Source of the DNA: an uncultured Oscillospiraceae bacterium
Lineage (GTDB): Bacteria; Bacillota; Clostridia; Oscillospirales; Oscillospiraceae
DNA: 33,668 nt
Assembly: GCA_947625815.1 (NCBI GenBank)
Contig: CANQPU010000019.1
Span: forward strand, 1-33,668
Reading direction: 5' to 3'
Position 1 is the stretch's first letter, and every line of letters starts with the position of its first letter. This document shows positions 18,358 to 27,204 of this stretch, piece by piece. The translations under genes and the position numbers were made by a program. The notes under the pieces were generated by a model. It did no database searches, was not told the origin of the DNA, and was given only the letters and a program-made list of their open reading frames with translations.

Positions 18358-19527
18358 ATGAAGATCGGCATTTTCGGAGGCACCTTCAACCCTCCCCACG
18401 CGGGACATGTGGAAGCGGCGGGTCAGGCGGTGAAGGCCCTGGGGCTCGACCGTCTCCTTATCATACCGGACGCCGCGCCGCCTCACAAGGAGATAGCGGA
18501 CGGATCCCCCGATGCCGCGGCCCGGCTCTCCATGGCGAAGCTGGCCTTCGCGGACATAAAGCACTGCCGCGTATCGGAGATGGAGATCGCCCGCGGAGGC
18601 AGGAGCTATACGGTGGATACGCTCCGCCGGGTGCGGGAAAAGTATCCACGGGACAAGCTCTTTCTCCTCATGGGAACGGACATGCTCCTGTGCTTTGAGG
18701 AGTGGAGAGAGTTCAGGGAGATCCTGGACATGGCGACGCTGGCCGTCTTCACAAGGCGTGAGGGGGAGTCGGAGGTCATCGAGAGGGCGGCGGCCCGGCT
18801 CCGCCAACGATATGACGCGTCGGTGAAGACCGTGGGGATTCACGCCATCGACGTATCCTCCACCTTCATCCGCGCGGAGCTGACCCAGCGCAGGGGGGAG
18901 GACCTCCTGCCAGACGGGGTCTACGGGGAGATCATCCGGCACCGCTGGTACGGGGCAAAGCCCTCGTTCCCCTGGCTTCGGAAAAAAGCCTACGCCATGC
19001 TGGACCCCAAGAGGATCGCCCACGTGCAGGGCTGCGAGGAGGAGGCCGCCCGGCTGGCCAGACGCTGGGGAGCCGACGAGGAAAAGGCGCGGGAGGCCGG
19101 GATCCTTCACGACATAACAAAAAAAGAGAAATTGGATGAACAGTTGCGTCTGTGCGAAAAATATGGTATCATCCTCGATGAGATGGAGAGGACAGAGGGC
19201 AAACTCCTCCACTCCAAGACCGGGGCCGGCATCGCCAAATATGAGTTTGGCTGTGACGACGAGATCTACGGGGCCATATTCTGGCACACCACCGGCAAGG
19301 AAAATATGGGTCTCCTTGAAAAGGTGATCTATATGGCCGATTACATCGAGCCCAACCGGGACTTTGATGGGGTGGAGCAGCTTCGGCATCTGGCATACAC
19401 AGATCTGGACAAGGCGCTTGAGATGGGATTTCGTATGAGCATCGAGGATATGCGCTCAAGGGGGATCGTTCCCCACGCCAGGACCCTGGGGGCCCTTGAG
19501 TGGATAAGGAAAGGACAAGTTGGATGA
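18358..19527 (+). CDS. nadD: Fused nicotinate-nucleotide adenylyltransferase and YqeK-like HD hydrolase
   Basis: Two enzymes in one 389-residue chain. Residues 1-200 are NadD, which makes nicotinate adenine dinucleotide from nicotinate mononucleotide and ATP: GGTFNPPHAGH (7-17), the stretch LLMGTDMLLCFEEWREFREIL, and SSTFIR (167-172). Residues 210-389 are YqeK-like: His222, the HD pair His251-Asp252 (GILHDITK), His285, His310 (FWHTTG) and Asp328 (MADYIEPNRDF). YqeK proteins cleave diadenosine tetraphosphate symmetrically. No stop codon or internal ribosome site was seen at the junction (about 200-210). AGGTGG precedes the ATG. In many relatives nadD and yqeK are adjacent separate genes. Confidence 0.94.
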   Translation: MKIGIFGGTFNPPHAGHVEAAGQAVKALGLDRLLIIPDAAPPHKEIADGSPDAAARLSMAKLAFADIKHCRVSEMEIARGGRSYTVDTLRRVREKYPRDKLFLLMGTDMLLCFEEWREFREILDMATLAVFTRREGESEVIERAAARLRQRYDASVKTVGIHAIDVSSTFIRAELTQRRGEDLLPDGVYGEIIRHRWYGAKPSFPWLRKKAYAMLDPKRIAHVQGCEEEAARLARRWGADEEKAREAGILHDITKKEKLDEQLRLCEKYGIILDEMERTEGKLLHSKTGAGIAKYEFGCDDEIYGAIFWHTTGKENMGLLEKVIYMADYIEPNRDFDGVEQLRHLAYTDLDKALEMGFRMSIEDMRSRGIVPHARTLGALEWIRKGQVG

Positions 19528-20765
19528 AGCTATTTGGCAGCAGCAAGGGATCAAGACATACGGGGGCCCACGGCGCCTCACACGGCGGCGCGGGCCGCGA
19601 GGAGGAGCACAGGAGCCGTAAGGGCAGGCATGTCTCAAAAAAGAAGAGCGCCCGGAGAAAGGCCCTGACCGTCACGGTCGTCCTGACCGCCGTGATCATG
19701 GTCGTAGGGGCCGGCGCCGTGGTCTGGTATAAGACCAGCGTCAAACCGCCCGATGTGACGGGAGATCTCAACCTCCCCACGGACCCGGTCCAGGACCCGG
19801 TCACCCCCGGCAATACCGACGAACAGGGGACCGCCGCGCCGGGGAAGCACGAGCCGGGTGATTTCGTCCTTTCGGATGACATCAACGGCCAGGAGGGAAA
19901 GGACGAGACGCCGACTACCGGCAGGAAGGACAAGGTCTATACCTTCGTCATTGCCGCCAGGGACAAGGTGGCGGCCAATACGGACGCCATCATCGTGGCC
20001 AGATTTGACGCGGTGAACTACACGCTGGATGTCACCAGCATCCCCAGGGACACCCTGGTGAACGTGACCTACAAGAGCAAGCTGGTCAGCGGCATTTACG
20101 CCTACGGCAAAGAGGAGGGGTTCATGGAGGGGATCCGGGACCTCATCGGCTTCGAGCCGGATTTTTACGCTATCATCAAGCTCAGCGCCATTGAAAAGCT
20201 CATTGACGCCATCGGCGGTGTGAAATACAATGTCCCCAGGGACATGGACTACGACGACGACGCGCAGGATCTCCATATCCACTTCAAAAAGGGCGTCCAG
20301 ACGTTGAACGGGAAAAAGGCCGTGGAGTATATGCGCTTCCGTAAGGGCTACTCCGACGCGGATATAGGCCGGATCCACGCCCAGCAGGATTTCCTGATGA
20401 CCATGGCCAAGCAGCTCCTTGCCAACGCCGATAAGGTGCCGGTGGACAAGCTGGTGGATATCTTCATCAACGATGTGAACACCAGCCTTACCGCCGGGAA
20501 CTGCCTGTGGTTCGCCAAGGAATTCCTGAAAATGGACAGCGAGAACGTGAGCTTTTACACCATGCCCGGAAATTATAACGACTATGTGAAGGGGAGAAGC
20601 TGCGTCACCGTCACGCTGGACGAGTGGCTGACGCTGATCAACGAACACATCAGCCCCTTCTATCAGGCTGTCACGGAAGAAAATCTGGATGTCCTTACAA
20701 GAAACGAATCTGGAAAGCTGATCTCGACCACCGGGGAATTTGCCGACAAGAAATGGGCCGCCTGA
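19524..20765 (+). CDS. LytR-CpsA-Psr (LCP) family cell-wall ligase
   Basis: Membrane-anchored phosphotransferase that attaches lipid-linked anionic polymers or polysaccharides to peptidoglycan outside the cell. From ATG 19524 it has 413 residues: a basic cytoplasmic tail (1-46), one membrane segment (about 47-69, ALTVTVVLTAVIMVVG), an extracellular Pro/Asp-rich linker (72-135) and the LCP domain (about 138-300) with SIPRDTLV (Arg175) and RFRKGYSDADIGRIHAQQDF (Arg271, Asp278, Asp280, Arg283). The chosen start makes an ATGA overlap with the upstream stop and has AAGGAAAGG nine bases upstream; an in-frame GTG at 19500 is less likely. The order yqeK-lytR-rsfS is conserved in Firmicutes. Confidence 0.93.
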   Translation: MKLFGSSKGSRHTGAHGASHGGAGREEEHRSRKGRHVSKKKSARRKALTVTVVLTAVIMVVGAGAVVWYKTSVKPPDVTGDLNLPTDPVQDPVTPGNTDEQGTAAPGKHEPGDFVLSDDINGQEGKDETPTTGRKDKVYTFVIAARDKVAANTDAIIVARFDAVNYTLDVTSIPRDTLVNVTYKSKLVSGIYAYGKEEGFMEGIRDLIGFEPDFYAIIKLSAIEKLIDAIGGVKYNVPRDMDYDDDAQDLHIHFKKGVQTLNGKKAVEYMRFRKGYSDADIGRIHAQQDFLMTMAKQLLANADKVPVDKLVDIFINDVNTSLTAGNCLWFAKEFLKMDSENVSFYTMPGNYNDYVKGRSCVTVTLDEWLTLINEHISPFYQAVTEENLDVLTRNESGKLISTTGEFADKKWAA

Positions 20766-20835
20766 TCGCCGGCGCGACCCGGCCGGCGCTCCGGCGGAAC
20801 ATGAGATCTCACCCCAAATGATCAGGAGGTACAAT

Positions 20836-21198
20836 ATGCTTACACCCAAAGAAATGGCCGACATTGCCGTCAAGATCCTGGACAACAAGAAGGCGGAGAA
20901 CATCAAGGTCCTGGAGACGCGGGACGTGACCACGCTGGCCGACTACTTCGTCATCTGCACCGCCGGCTCCACCACCCACATCAGGACCCTTTCCGACGAG
21001 GTGGAAAAGGCCCTGGAGGAGCAGGGCGAGAAGGCCCTGCGCACGGAGGGGTATCACGGAGGCGGCTGGGTGCTGGTCGATTTCGGATGCCTGGTCATCC
21101 ATATCTTCACGGACGAGACACGAAAATTTTATAACCTTGAGCATCTTTGGGGCGACGCGCCCGAGGTGGATGTCAGCGGGCTGATCACTCAGGGCTAA
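20836..21198 (+). CDS. rsfS: Ribosome silencing factor RsfS
   Basis: Binds ribosomal protein uL14 on the 50S subunit and blocks joining with the 30S, lowering translation in starvation. The 120-residue protein shows [33 protein letters not shown]-type family sequence (for example [10 protein letters not shown]), [13 protein letters not shown] and [22 protein letters not shown] 20836 has a perfect AGGAGGT five bases upstream. The open frame extends about 100 bases further up but without family similarity. The 70-base gap from the LCP gene contains a short GC hairpin (CGCCGGC/GCCGGCG around 20767-20788) with no T-run. Confidence 0.96.
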   Translation: MLTPKEMADIAVKILDNKKAENIKVLETRDVTTLADYFVICTAGSTTHIRTLSDEVEKALEEQGEKALRTEGYHGGGWVLVDFGCLVIHIFTDETRKFYNLEHLWGDAPEVDVSGLITQG

Positions 21199-21211
21199 GG
21201 AGAAATTGAAG

Positions 21212-23749
21212 ATGAAATACGATTTTGCACAGATCGAAAAGAAGTGGCAGGATGTTTGGGAGCGCGAGAAGCCCTTCAGGGCCGAGACGGGCTCGGATAA
21301 GCCCAAGTTTTACGGGCTCATCGAATTCCCTTATCCCTCTGCCGCCGGCCTCCATGTGGGACATCCCCGCCCCTTTACCGCCATGGACGTGGTCACGCGC
21401 AAGAAGAGGATGGAGGGGTACAACGTCCTGTTCCCCATCGGCTTTGACGCCTTTGGCCTTCCGACCGAGAACTTCGCCATAAAAAATCACGTCCATCCGG
21501 CCAAGGTCACCCGGGACAACATCGCCAACTTTACCCGGCAGCTGAAGATGCTGGGCTTTGGCTTCGACTGGGACCGGGTGGTGGACACCACGGATCCGGA
21601 TTATTATAAATGGACCCAGTGGATCTTCCTCCAGCTCTGGAAAAAGGGCCTTGCCTACAAGGCCACCATCCCCGTCAACTGGTGCACCTCCTGCAAGTGC
21701 GTCCTTGCCAACGAAGAGGTGGTGGAGGGGGTCTGCGAGCGGTGCGGGAGCCCCGTCATCAGGAAAGAAAAGAGCCAGTGGATGCTGAAGATCACCGAGT
21801 ACGCCCAGCGGCTCATTGACGATCTGGACGACCTGGACTTTATTGACCGGGTCAAGACCCAGCAGAAAAACTGGATCGGGCGCTCCACCGGCGCCGAGGT
21901 GACCTTCAAGGCCACGACCGGCGACGAGATCGTGGTCTTCACCACTCGCCCGGACACCCTTTTCGGCGCCACCTATATGGTGCTGTCCCCGGAGCATCCG
22001 CTGATCAAAAAATGGGCGCCGCTCCTCAAAAATAACGACGACGTCGCCGCCTATCAGCGCCTGGCCGCCTCCAAGTCCGACATGGAGCGCACGGAGCTGA
22101 ACAAGGAGAAGACCGGCGTGAAGCTGGAGGGCGTGGCCGCCGTCAACCCGATCAACGGAATGGTGATTCCCATCTTCATTTCCGACTATGTTCTGGCCAC
22201 TTACGGCACCGGCGCGATCATGGCCGTCCCGGCCCACGACGACCGGGACTGGGAGTTCGCCAAGAAGTTCGGCTGTGACATCATCGAGGTGGTCGCCGGC
22301 GGCGAGGATGTGCAGAAGGCCGCCTTCACGGCCAAGGATGAGACAGGCATCCTGGTCAATTCCGATTTCCTGAACGGCCTTACCGTCAAGGACGCCATCC
22401 CCGCCATGATCAAGCGGCTGGAGGAGAAGGGCCTGGGCAAGGCAAAGGTGAATTATAAGCTGCGCGACTGGGTCTTCTCCCGCCAGCGTTACTGGGGAGA
22501 GCCCATCCCCATGGTGTGGTGCGAGAAGTGCGGCTGGGTGCCTCTGCCTGAGTCCGAGCTGCCCCTGAAGCTCCCGGAGGTTGACAGCTACGAGCCCACG
22601 GACGACGGGGAGAGCCCCCTTTCCAAGATGACGGACTGGGTGAATACCACCTGCCCCCACTGCGGGGGACCGGCCAGACGCGAGACGGACACCATGCCCC
22701 AGTGGGCCGGGTCGAGCTGGTATTTCCTCCGATATATGGATCCCCATAATCCGGACGCCCTTGCCTCCAAAGAGGCGCTGGACTACTGGTCCCCGGTGGA
22801 CTGGTACAACGGCGGCATGGAGCACACCACGCTCCACCTGCTCTACTCCCGTTTCTGGCACAAATTCCTTTATGACATCGGCGTGGTGCCCACGCCCGAG
22901 CCCTACGCCAAGCGCACCAGCCACGGCATGATCCTGGGACAGAACCCCAGGTGCTTTGACTGCATGTCCGCAGCCCGGCAGAAGGAGCTGATCGCCGAAT
23001 TCGGCTCTGAGGAGGCCGCCAGGGCCCATCTTGTGGAGCAGTACGGCGAGATGGCGGAGCACCCCATCGTGAAGATGTCCAAGTCCCTGGGCAATGTGGT
23101 GAACCCGGACGACATCGTCCGCGACTACGGCGCGGATACCCTGAGGCTGTACATCATGTTCATCGGCGATTTTGAAAAGGCGGCCGCCTGGTCCGACAAC
23201 GCCGTGAAGGGCTGCAAGAGGTTCCTGGACCGCATCTGGAACCTGGCCGAGACGAGGATCGACGGGCCGGAGACCTGCTCCCACGCCAACGAGGCCATCG
23301 TCCACCGGACCATCAAGAAGGTGGGCGAGGACATCGAGAGCATGAAGTTCAATACGGCCATCGCCGCCATGATGGGACTTGTGAACGCGTTCTCCGAAAA
23401 TCCCCCGTCCCGGGGGGACATCCGGGCGCTCCTGTTGCTGCTTTCGCCCTTCGCGCCGCATATTTCCGAGGAGCTGTGGGAAAAACAGGGCTTTGAGGGG
23501 TACGCCAGCACCTCCGCCTGGCCGAAGTATGACGAATCCAAAATGACCGAGAGCGAGAAGGAGATCGCCATCCAGATCAACGGCAAGCTGAAGGGCACCG
23601 CCGTCGTACCCATGGACGCCGACGACGACACGGTCCTTGAGATCGTGAAGTCCCAGGAAAAGATCTCCAAGGCCCTGGAGGGCATGGAGATCATCCGGAC
23701 GATCGTCAAGAGCAAAATGGTCAGCCTGGTCGTGAAGCCGGTCAAATAA
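21212..23749 (+). CDS. leuS: Leucyl-tRNA synthetase
   Basis: Class I aminoacyl-tRNA synthetase charging tRNA-Leu. The 845 residues include the HIGH-like HVGH (48-51) in [13 protein letters not shown], a CxxC...CxxC zinc-type knuckle (CTSCKC and CERCG), the CP1 editing domain with [19 protein letters not shown] and [15 protein letters not shown], a second Cys pair (CEKCGW, CPHCGG), KMSKS (621-625) and a C-terminal anticodon-binding part. The start is ATG 21212 with AAGGAG nine bases upstream; an in-frame TTG at 21206 is too close to that site. It follows rsfS by 13 bases, so there is no room for a T-box leader here. No terminator was seen before the rpsU promoter. Confidence 0.98.
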   Translation: MKYDFAQIEKKWQDVWEREKPFRAETGSDKPKFYGLIEFPYPSAAGLHVGHPRPFTAMDVVTRKKRMEGYNVLFPIGFDAFGLPTENFAIKNHVHPAKVTRDNIANFTRQLKMLGFGFDWDRVVDTTDPDYYKWTQWIFLQLWKKGLAYKATIPVNWCTSCKCVLANEEVVEGVCERCGSPVIRKEKSQWMLKITEYAQRLIDDLDDLDFIDRVKTQQKNWIGRSTGAEVTFKATTGDEIVVFTTRPDTLFGATYMVLSPEHPLIKKWAPLLKNNDDVAAYQRLAASKSDMERTELNKEKTGVKLEGVAAVNPINGMVIPIFISDYVLATYGTGAIMAVPAHDDRDWEFAKKFGCDIIEVVAGGEDVQKAAFTAKDETGILVNSDFLNGLTVKDAIPAMIKRLEEKGLGKAKVNYKLRDWVFSRQRYWGEPIPMVWCEKCGWVPLPESELPLKLPEVDSYEPTDDGESPLSKMTDWVNTTCPHCGGPARRETDTMPQWAGSSWYFLRYMDPHNPDALASKEALDYWSPVDWYNGGMEHTTLHLLYSRFWHKFLYDIGVVPTPEPYAKRTSHGMILGQNPRCFDCMSAARQKELIAEFGSEEAARAHLVEQYGEMAEHPIVKMSKSLGNVVNPDDIVRDYGADTLRLYIMFIGDFEKAAAWSDNAVKGCKRFLDRIWNLAETRIDGPETCSHANEAIVHRTIKKVGEDIESMKFNTAIAAMMGLVNAFSENPPSRGDIRALLLLLSPFAPHISEELWEKQGFEGYASTSAWPKYDESKMTESEKEIAIQINGKLKGTAVVPMDADDDTVLEIVKSQEKISKALEGMEIIRTIVKSKMVSLVVKPVK

Positions 23750-23765
23750 AAAGTGCAAATTCTTA

Positions 23766-23794
23766 TTGACAATCGACGAGGAACTTATTATAAT
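23766..23794 (+). promoter_or_regulatory. Consensus sigma-A promoter of rpsU
   Basis: TTGACA at 23766-23771 and TATAAT at 23789-23794, both perfect, with the optimal 17-base spacer. The transcript should start near 23801, leaving a leader of about 67 bases. It fits a strongly expressed ribosomal protein gene. Confidence 0.92.
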
Positions 23795-23867
23795 AATCAA
23801 TGCTGAATTTGACGTTCGGCAGAAGAAAGCAAAGCGCACTCGCGTATGTCGGAGGGAGGGGAAATAG

Positions 23868-24053
23868 ATGTCAGAAGTCCATGTCAAGGAAAACGAGTCT
23901 CTGGACAGCGCGCTGAAGAGATTCAAACGCAACTGTGCAAAGGCGGGCGTCCTTGCCGACCTCCGGAAGAAGGAGTACTACCAGAGTCCTTCCGTTAAGC
24001 GCCGCAAGAAGTCTGAGGCTGCCAGGAAGAACAAGAACAAGCGTTATTATTAA
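23868..24053 (+). CDS. rpsU: 30S ribosomal protein S21
   Basis: Small basic protein (61 residues) of the 30S platform near the anti-Shine-Dalgarno end of 16S rRNA. The sequence reads [19 protein letters not shown], then [18 protein letters not shown] and a Lys/Arg-rich C-terminus ending KNKNKRYY, all typical of bS21. A run of purines including GGAGGGAGGGG precedes the ATG. It is monocistronic: its own consensus promoter upstream and a strong terminator directly downstream. Confidence 0.97.
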   Translation: MSEVHVKENESLDSALKRFKRNCAKAGVLADLRKKEYYQSPSVKRRKKSEAARKNKNKRYY

Positions 24054-24060
24054 GGACCAT

Positions 24061-24091
24061 TCAATCCGGCCTCCGGGCCGGATTGAGTTTT
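24061..24091 (+). terminator. Rho-independent terminator of rpsU
   Basis: Perfect 10-bp stem TCAATCCGGC (24061-24070) with GCCGGATTGA (24077-24086), loop CTCCGG, then GTTTT. Confidence 0.92.
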
Positions 24092-24127
24092 AATGACTTT
24101 CTTTGACTTTTTAGTGAGGTGAATCTT

Positions 24128-24976
24128 ATGCCGGAAAAGTATGAAATTGTCAGGAAAAAGGTGCTGACGCCGGACATTTCCAGCATATCCGTCTATGAGC
24201 CGCTGATCGCGAAAAAGGCCCGGGCGGGGCAGTTCGTCATCCTGAGGGCCTCCCCGGACGGGGAGCGTATCCCGCTGACCGTATCCTCCGTTTCGGAGGA
24301 GCTGGTGACGGTGGTATATCAGAAGGTCGGCGACTCCACCATGACGCTGGACGAGCTCAACGAGGGGGAGTGCCTTACGGATCTTGTGGGGCCGCTGGGC
24401 GTGCCGACCCCAGTGGAGGGCGTGAAGCGCGCCGCCGTTGTGGGCGGGGGGCTTGGGTGCGCCATCGCGCTTCCCGTGGCGAAGGCCCTTCACGACGCCG
24501 GGGCGAAGGTGGATCTCATCGGGGGCTTTCGGACGAAGGACCTCGTGATCCTGGAGGACGAGATGCGCGCCGCCTGCGACACGCTATATATCTGCACGGA
24601 CGACGGCTCTTACGGCTATAACGGCTTCACCACCGGGAAGCTGGAGGAGCTTCTGAAGGCTGGGGAGACGTATGACCGGGTCTACGCCATCGGGCCGCTG
24701 GTGATGATGAAATTTGTCTGCCGCCTCACAAAGCCGTATGATCTGCCCACTATCGTCAGCATGAACCCCATCATGATCGACGGGACGGGCATGTGCGGCT
24801 GCTGCCGCGTCACCGTGGACGGCAAGGTAAAATTCGCCTGTGTGGACGGGCCGGATTTTGACGGGCACAGGATCGATTTTGACGAGACGATCGCCCGGGC
24901 CTCCACGTATAAGGAATTCGAGCAGAGGAGACGCGCGGAGCACAAGTGCAGATTGGAGGGGATGACAAATGGCTGA
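24128..24976 (+). CDS. nfnA: NADH-dependent ferredoxin:NADP oxidoreductase, small subunit (NfnA-like)
   Basis: Small subunit of the electron-bifurcating Nfn complex, which couples NADPH, NAD and ferredoxin pools in anaerobes. The 282 residues resemble dihydroorotate dehydrogenase electron-transfer/sulfide dehydrogenase subunits: an FAD domain (about 1-95, ERIPLTVSS), an NAD-binding domain with AAVVGGGLGCAIALPVAKAL (102-121), and a C-terminal [2Fe-2S] site with Asp218, Cys223, Cys226 and Cys238 (MIDGTGMCGCCR). One Asp plus three Cys is the ligand set recalled for the characterised complex. ATG 24128 has GAGGTG six bases upstream; the in-frame GTG at 24119 overlaps that site. It overlaps nfnB by eight bases. 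Confidence 0.92.
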   Translation: MPEKYEIVRKKVLTPDISSISVYEPLIAKKARAGQFVILRASPDGERIPLTVSSVSEELVTVVYQKVGDSTMTLDELNEGECLTDLVGPLGVPTPVEGVKRAAVVGGGLGCAIALPVAKALHDAGAKVDLIGGFRTKDLVILEDEMRAACDTLYICTDDGSYGYNGFTTGKLEELLKAGETYDRVYAIGPLVMMKFVCRLTKPYDLPTIVSMNPIMIDGTGMCGCCRVTVDGKVKFACVDGPDFDGHRIDFDETIARASTYKEFEQRRRAEHKCRLEGMTNG

Positions 24977-26351
24977 CATGACCCCAAATAAGACGAAGAT
25001 GCCGGAGCAGGCTCCGGAGGTCAGGAACAAAAACTTTTTTGAAGTGGCGAAGGGCTATACCCCGGAGCTCGCCGTAAAGGAGTCTAACCGCTGCCTGGGG
25101 TGCAGGAATCCCCACTGTGTAGAGGGCTGCCCGGTGAACGTGCCCATCCCGGACTTCATCGGTCACATCCAGAAGGGCGATTTTGAAGGGGCGTACCGGG
25201 TCCTTTCCCGCGCCAACGCTCTGCCGGCGGTCTGCGGCCGGGTGTGCCCCCAGGAGAACCAGTGCGAGGGCAAGTGCGTCCGCGGGATCAAGGGCGAAAG
25301 CGTGGGCATCGGGAACCTGGAACGGTTCGTCGCGGACTGGGCGCTGGAGCATAACGTGGCCAACGGGGAAAAGGCCCCGGCCAACGGGCACAGGGTAGCC
25401 GTCGTCGGCTCCGGCCCCGCGGGACTTACCTGCGCCGGGGAGCTTGCCAGAATGGGGTATTCCGTCACAGTCTTTGAGGCCTTTCATGTGGCCGGCGGCG
25501 TTCTCAGCTACGGGATCCCGGAGTTCCGGCTCCCCAAGTCCATCGTGCAGAAGGAAGCCGCCAATCTTGAGAGGATGGGCGTGGATATCCGGCTCAATAT
25601 GGTCATCGGAAAGGTCCTCTCCGTCGATGAGCTCTTTGAGATGGGCTATGAGGCCGTGTTCATCGGCTCCGGCGCGGGGCTCCCGCAATTCATGGGGATC
25701 CCCGGCGAGAGCCTGGTCGGCGTATTCTCCGCCAATGAGTATCTCACCCGGATCAATCTCATGAAGGCGTATAAGCCGGACAGCCCCACGCCCGTCTTTG
25801 TAAGCCAGAAGGCGGCCGTTCTGGGCGGAGGGAACGTGGCCATGGATGCCGCCCGGTGCGCCAGACGCATGGGGGCGGATGTCCACATCGTTTACCGCCG
25901 CGGTGAGGCGGAGCTGCCCGCGAGAGCGGAGGAGGTCCACCACGCCAGGGAGGAGGGCATCCAGTTTGACCTTCTCTGCAATCCCACCGAGATCCTGGGG
26001 GACGAGAAGGGGCGCGTCAGGGCCATGAGATGCGTCCGCATGGAGCTGGGGGAGCCGGACGCCTCCGGACGCCGCCGCCCCGTGCCCATAGAGGGAAGCG
26101 AATTCGAGATGGAGGTGGATACGGTCATCGTGGCCATCGGCACATCGCCCAACCCGCTGATCCGTTCCTCCACACCCGGCCTTGAGACCAACAAGCGCGG
26201 CTGTATCGTCACCTCGGAAACCGGGGCCACCTCCCGCGAGGGCGTCTTCTGCGGAGGCGACGCGGCCACCGGCGCCGCCACCGTCATCCTTGCCATGGGC
26301 GCCGGCAAAACGGCCGCCAAGAGCATCGACGAGTATATCAGGAATAAGTGA
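24969..26351 (+). CDS. nfnB: NADH-dependent ferredoxin:NADP oxidoreductase, large subunit (NfnB-like, GltD family)
   Basis: Large subunit, related to the glutamate synthase small subunit. Its FAD carries out bifurcation, and two [4Fe-4S] clusters pass electrons to ferredoxin. The 460 residues show Cys42, Cys45, Cys50, Cys54 (CLGCRNPHCVEGCP) and Cys89, Cys93, Cys99, Cys103 (CGRVCPQENQCEGKC), FAD motif VVGSGPAGLTCAGEL (145-159), FEAFHVAGGVLSYGIPEFRLPK, NADP motif GGGNVAMDAARCARRMGA (about 272-289), and the C-terminal GDAATGAATVILAMGAGK. No gltB-like large gene is nearby, and the partner directly upstream is NfnA-like, so Nfn is preferred over glutamate synthase. Confidence 0.92.
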   Translation: MADMTPNKTKMPEQAPEVRNKNFFEVAKGYTPELAVKESNRCLGCRNPHCVEGCPVNVPIPDFIGHIQKGDFEGAYRVLSRANALPAVCGRVCPQENQCEGKCVRGIKGESVGIGNLERFVADWALEHNVANGEKAPANGHRVAVVGSGPAGLTCAGELARMGYSVTVFEAFHVAGGVLSYGIPEFRLPKSIVQKEAANLERMGVDIRLNMVIGKVLSVDELFEMGYEAVFIGSGAGLPQFMGIPGESLVGVFSANEYLTRINLMKAYKPDSPTPVFVSQKAAVLGGGNVAMDAARCARRMGADVHIVYRRGEAELPARAEEVHHAREEGIQFDLLCNPTEILGDEKGRVRAMRCVRMELGEPDASGRRRPVPIEGSEFEMEVDTVIVAIGTSPNPLIRSSTPGLETNKRGCIVTSETGATSREGVFCGGDAATGAATVILAMGAGKTAAKSIDEYIRNK

Positions 26352-26469
26352 CCCGCAAAAGGAATACCGGGCGGTTTTCTCCACGTTCGAGCCGGAGGAG
26401 GGAACGGACGGGACCCCGCGGACCAGAGAGCACAGGCGCTTGCGCGATCTCAATGTAAGGAGGCACAGC

Positions 26470-27075
26470 ATGAAGATCCTGGTCACTGCCTTTGACCCCT
26501 TCGGCGGGGAGAGCGTCAACGCGGCGCAGGAGGCGCTGGCGCGGCTGCCGGAGCGGGTCGCCGGGGCGGAGATCGTGAAGCTCACGGTGCCCACGGTGTT
26601 CGGCGCCTGCGTAGAGCCGGTCATCCGGGCCGTCGAGGCGCACGCCCCGGACGCGGTGCTGTGCCTGGGACAGGCCGCCGGGCGTCGGGCACTGACGCCG
26701 GAGCGGGCCGCCCTCAACGTGGACGACGCCCGGATCCCGGATAACGCCGGGGATCAGCCCACGGACCAACCCATCGTCCCCGGCGGTCCGGCGGCGTACT
26801 TCGCCACCCTGCCTGTGAAGGCCATGGTCCGGGCCATCCGGGCCGCCGGCCTGCCCGCCGACGTCTCCAACTCCGCCGGGACCTTCGTCTGCAACCACCT
26901 GATGTACGGCCTCCTCCACTACCTGGCGGAGACCCGCCCCGGCACCCCCGGGGGCTTCCTCCATGTCCCCGCCGCGGCGGGGCAGGGGGACCTCTTCCTC
27001 CTCCCGCCGGAGGACGCCTCCCGCGGCGTGGCCGCCGCGATCACAGCCATAGTGGACTTTCTCCGGGGCAACTGA
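26470..27075 (+). CDS. pcp: Pyroglutamyl-peptidase I
   Basis: Cytosolic cysteine peptidase (family C15) removing N-terminal pyroglutamate from peptides. The 201 residues contain TAFDPFGGESVN at the start and the complete catalytic triad: Glu78 (ALTPERAALN), Cys141 (SNSAGTFVCN) and His165 (GGFLHVP). These match the known 81/144/168 positions with a three-residue shift. AAGGAGG lies six bases before the ATG. The frame is open far upstream into nfnB, but that part has no family similarity. The 118 bases between nfnB and pcp hold no convincing promoter or terminator, so pcp may be read from the nfn transcript. Confidence 0.95.
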   Translation: MKILVTAFDPFGGESVNAAQEALARLPERVAGAEIVKLTVPTVFGACVEPVIRAVEAHAPDAVLCLGQAAGRRALTPERAALNVDDARIPDNAGDQPTDQPIVPGGPAAYFATLPVKAMVRAIRAAGLPADVSNSAGTFVCNHLMYGLLHYLAETRPGTPGGFLHVPAAAGQGDLFLLPPEDASRGVAAAITAIVDFLRGN

Positions 27076-27094
27076 AAATTTAAAGATTTTTTCC

Positions 27095-27123
27095 TTGACA
27101 AACTCGAATATCGAGATTATACT
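27095..27123 (+). promoter_or_regulatory. Operator-controlled sigma-A promoter of padR-DUF2812
   Basis: TTGACA at 27095-27100 and TATACT at 27118-27123, 17-base spacer. A palindromic operator occupies the spacer (27103-27115), so bound repressor would block RNA polymerase. Predicted start near 27130. Confidence 0.88.
27103..27115. promoter_or_regulatory. Operator copy 1 (CTCGAATATCGAG), between -35 and -10
   Basis: 13-bp palindrome with arms CTCGA/TCGAG. It lies wholly inside the promoter spacer. Two more copies follow at 27135 and 27168. Confidence 0.85.
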
Positions 27124-27134
27124 GTGTTCAACAG

Positions 27135-27147
27135 CTCGATATTCGAG
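27135..27147. promoter_or_regulatory. Operator copy 2 (CTCGATATTCGAG), inverted orientation
   Basis: Exact reverse complement of copies 1 and 3, just after the predicted transcription start. Its centre is 32 bases from that of copy 1, about three helical turns. Confidence 0.83.
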
Positions 27148-27167
27148 TTTACTTTTTGACCGTTATT

Positions 27168-27180
27168 CTCGAATATCGAG
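27168..27180. promoter_or_regulatory. Operator copy 3 (CTCGAATATCGAG), before the padR ribosome site
   Basis: Same sequence as copy 1, with the palindrome extending to TTCTCGA/TCGAGAA (17 bp). Its centre is 33 bases from that of copy 2. It ends about ten bases before the AAAGGAG ribosome site. Confidence 0.83.
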
Positions 27181-27204
27181 AAACCATCGGAAAGGAGTGA
27201 TCGG

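Noticed and set aside
21199-21211. T-box leader expected for leuS
   Set aside because: Only 13 bases separate rsfS and leuS, so a T-box leader cannot fit.
21185-23932. A 915-codon open frame on the minus strand across leuS
   Set aside because: Same GC-rich shadow effect; leuS on the plus strand is unambiguous and the antisense product resembles nothing known.
26351-26378. Possible terminator after nfnB (CCGC/GCGG followed by TTTT)
   Set aside because: Only four base pairs around a 14-base loop, too weak to claim.
26182-26469. In-frame upstream extension of pcp
   Set aside because: It overlaps the end of nfnB and lacks C15 peptidase similarity; AAGGAGG before ATG 26470 marks the start.
27073-27094. 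AT-only inverted repeat after pcp ending in a T-run
   Set aside because: The stem is imperfect, has no G-C pairs of note and overlaps the stop codon; a terminator cannot be supported.
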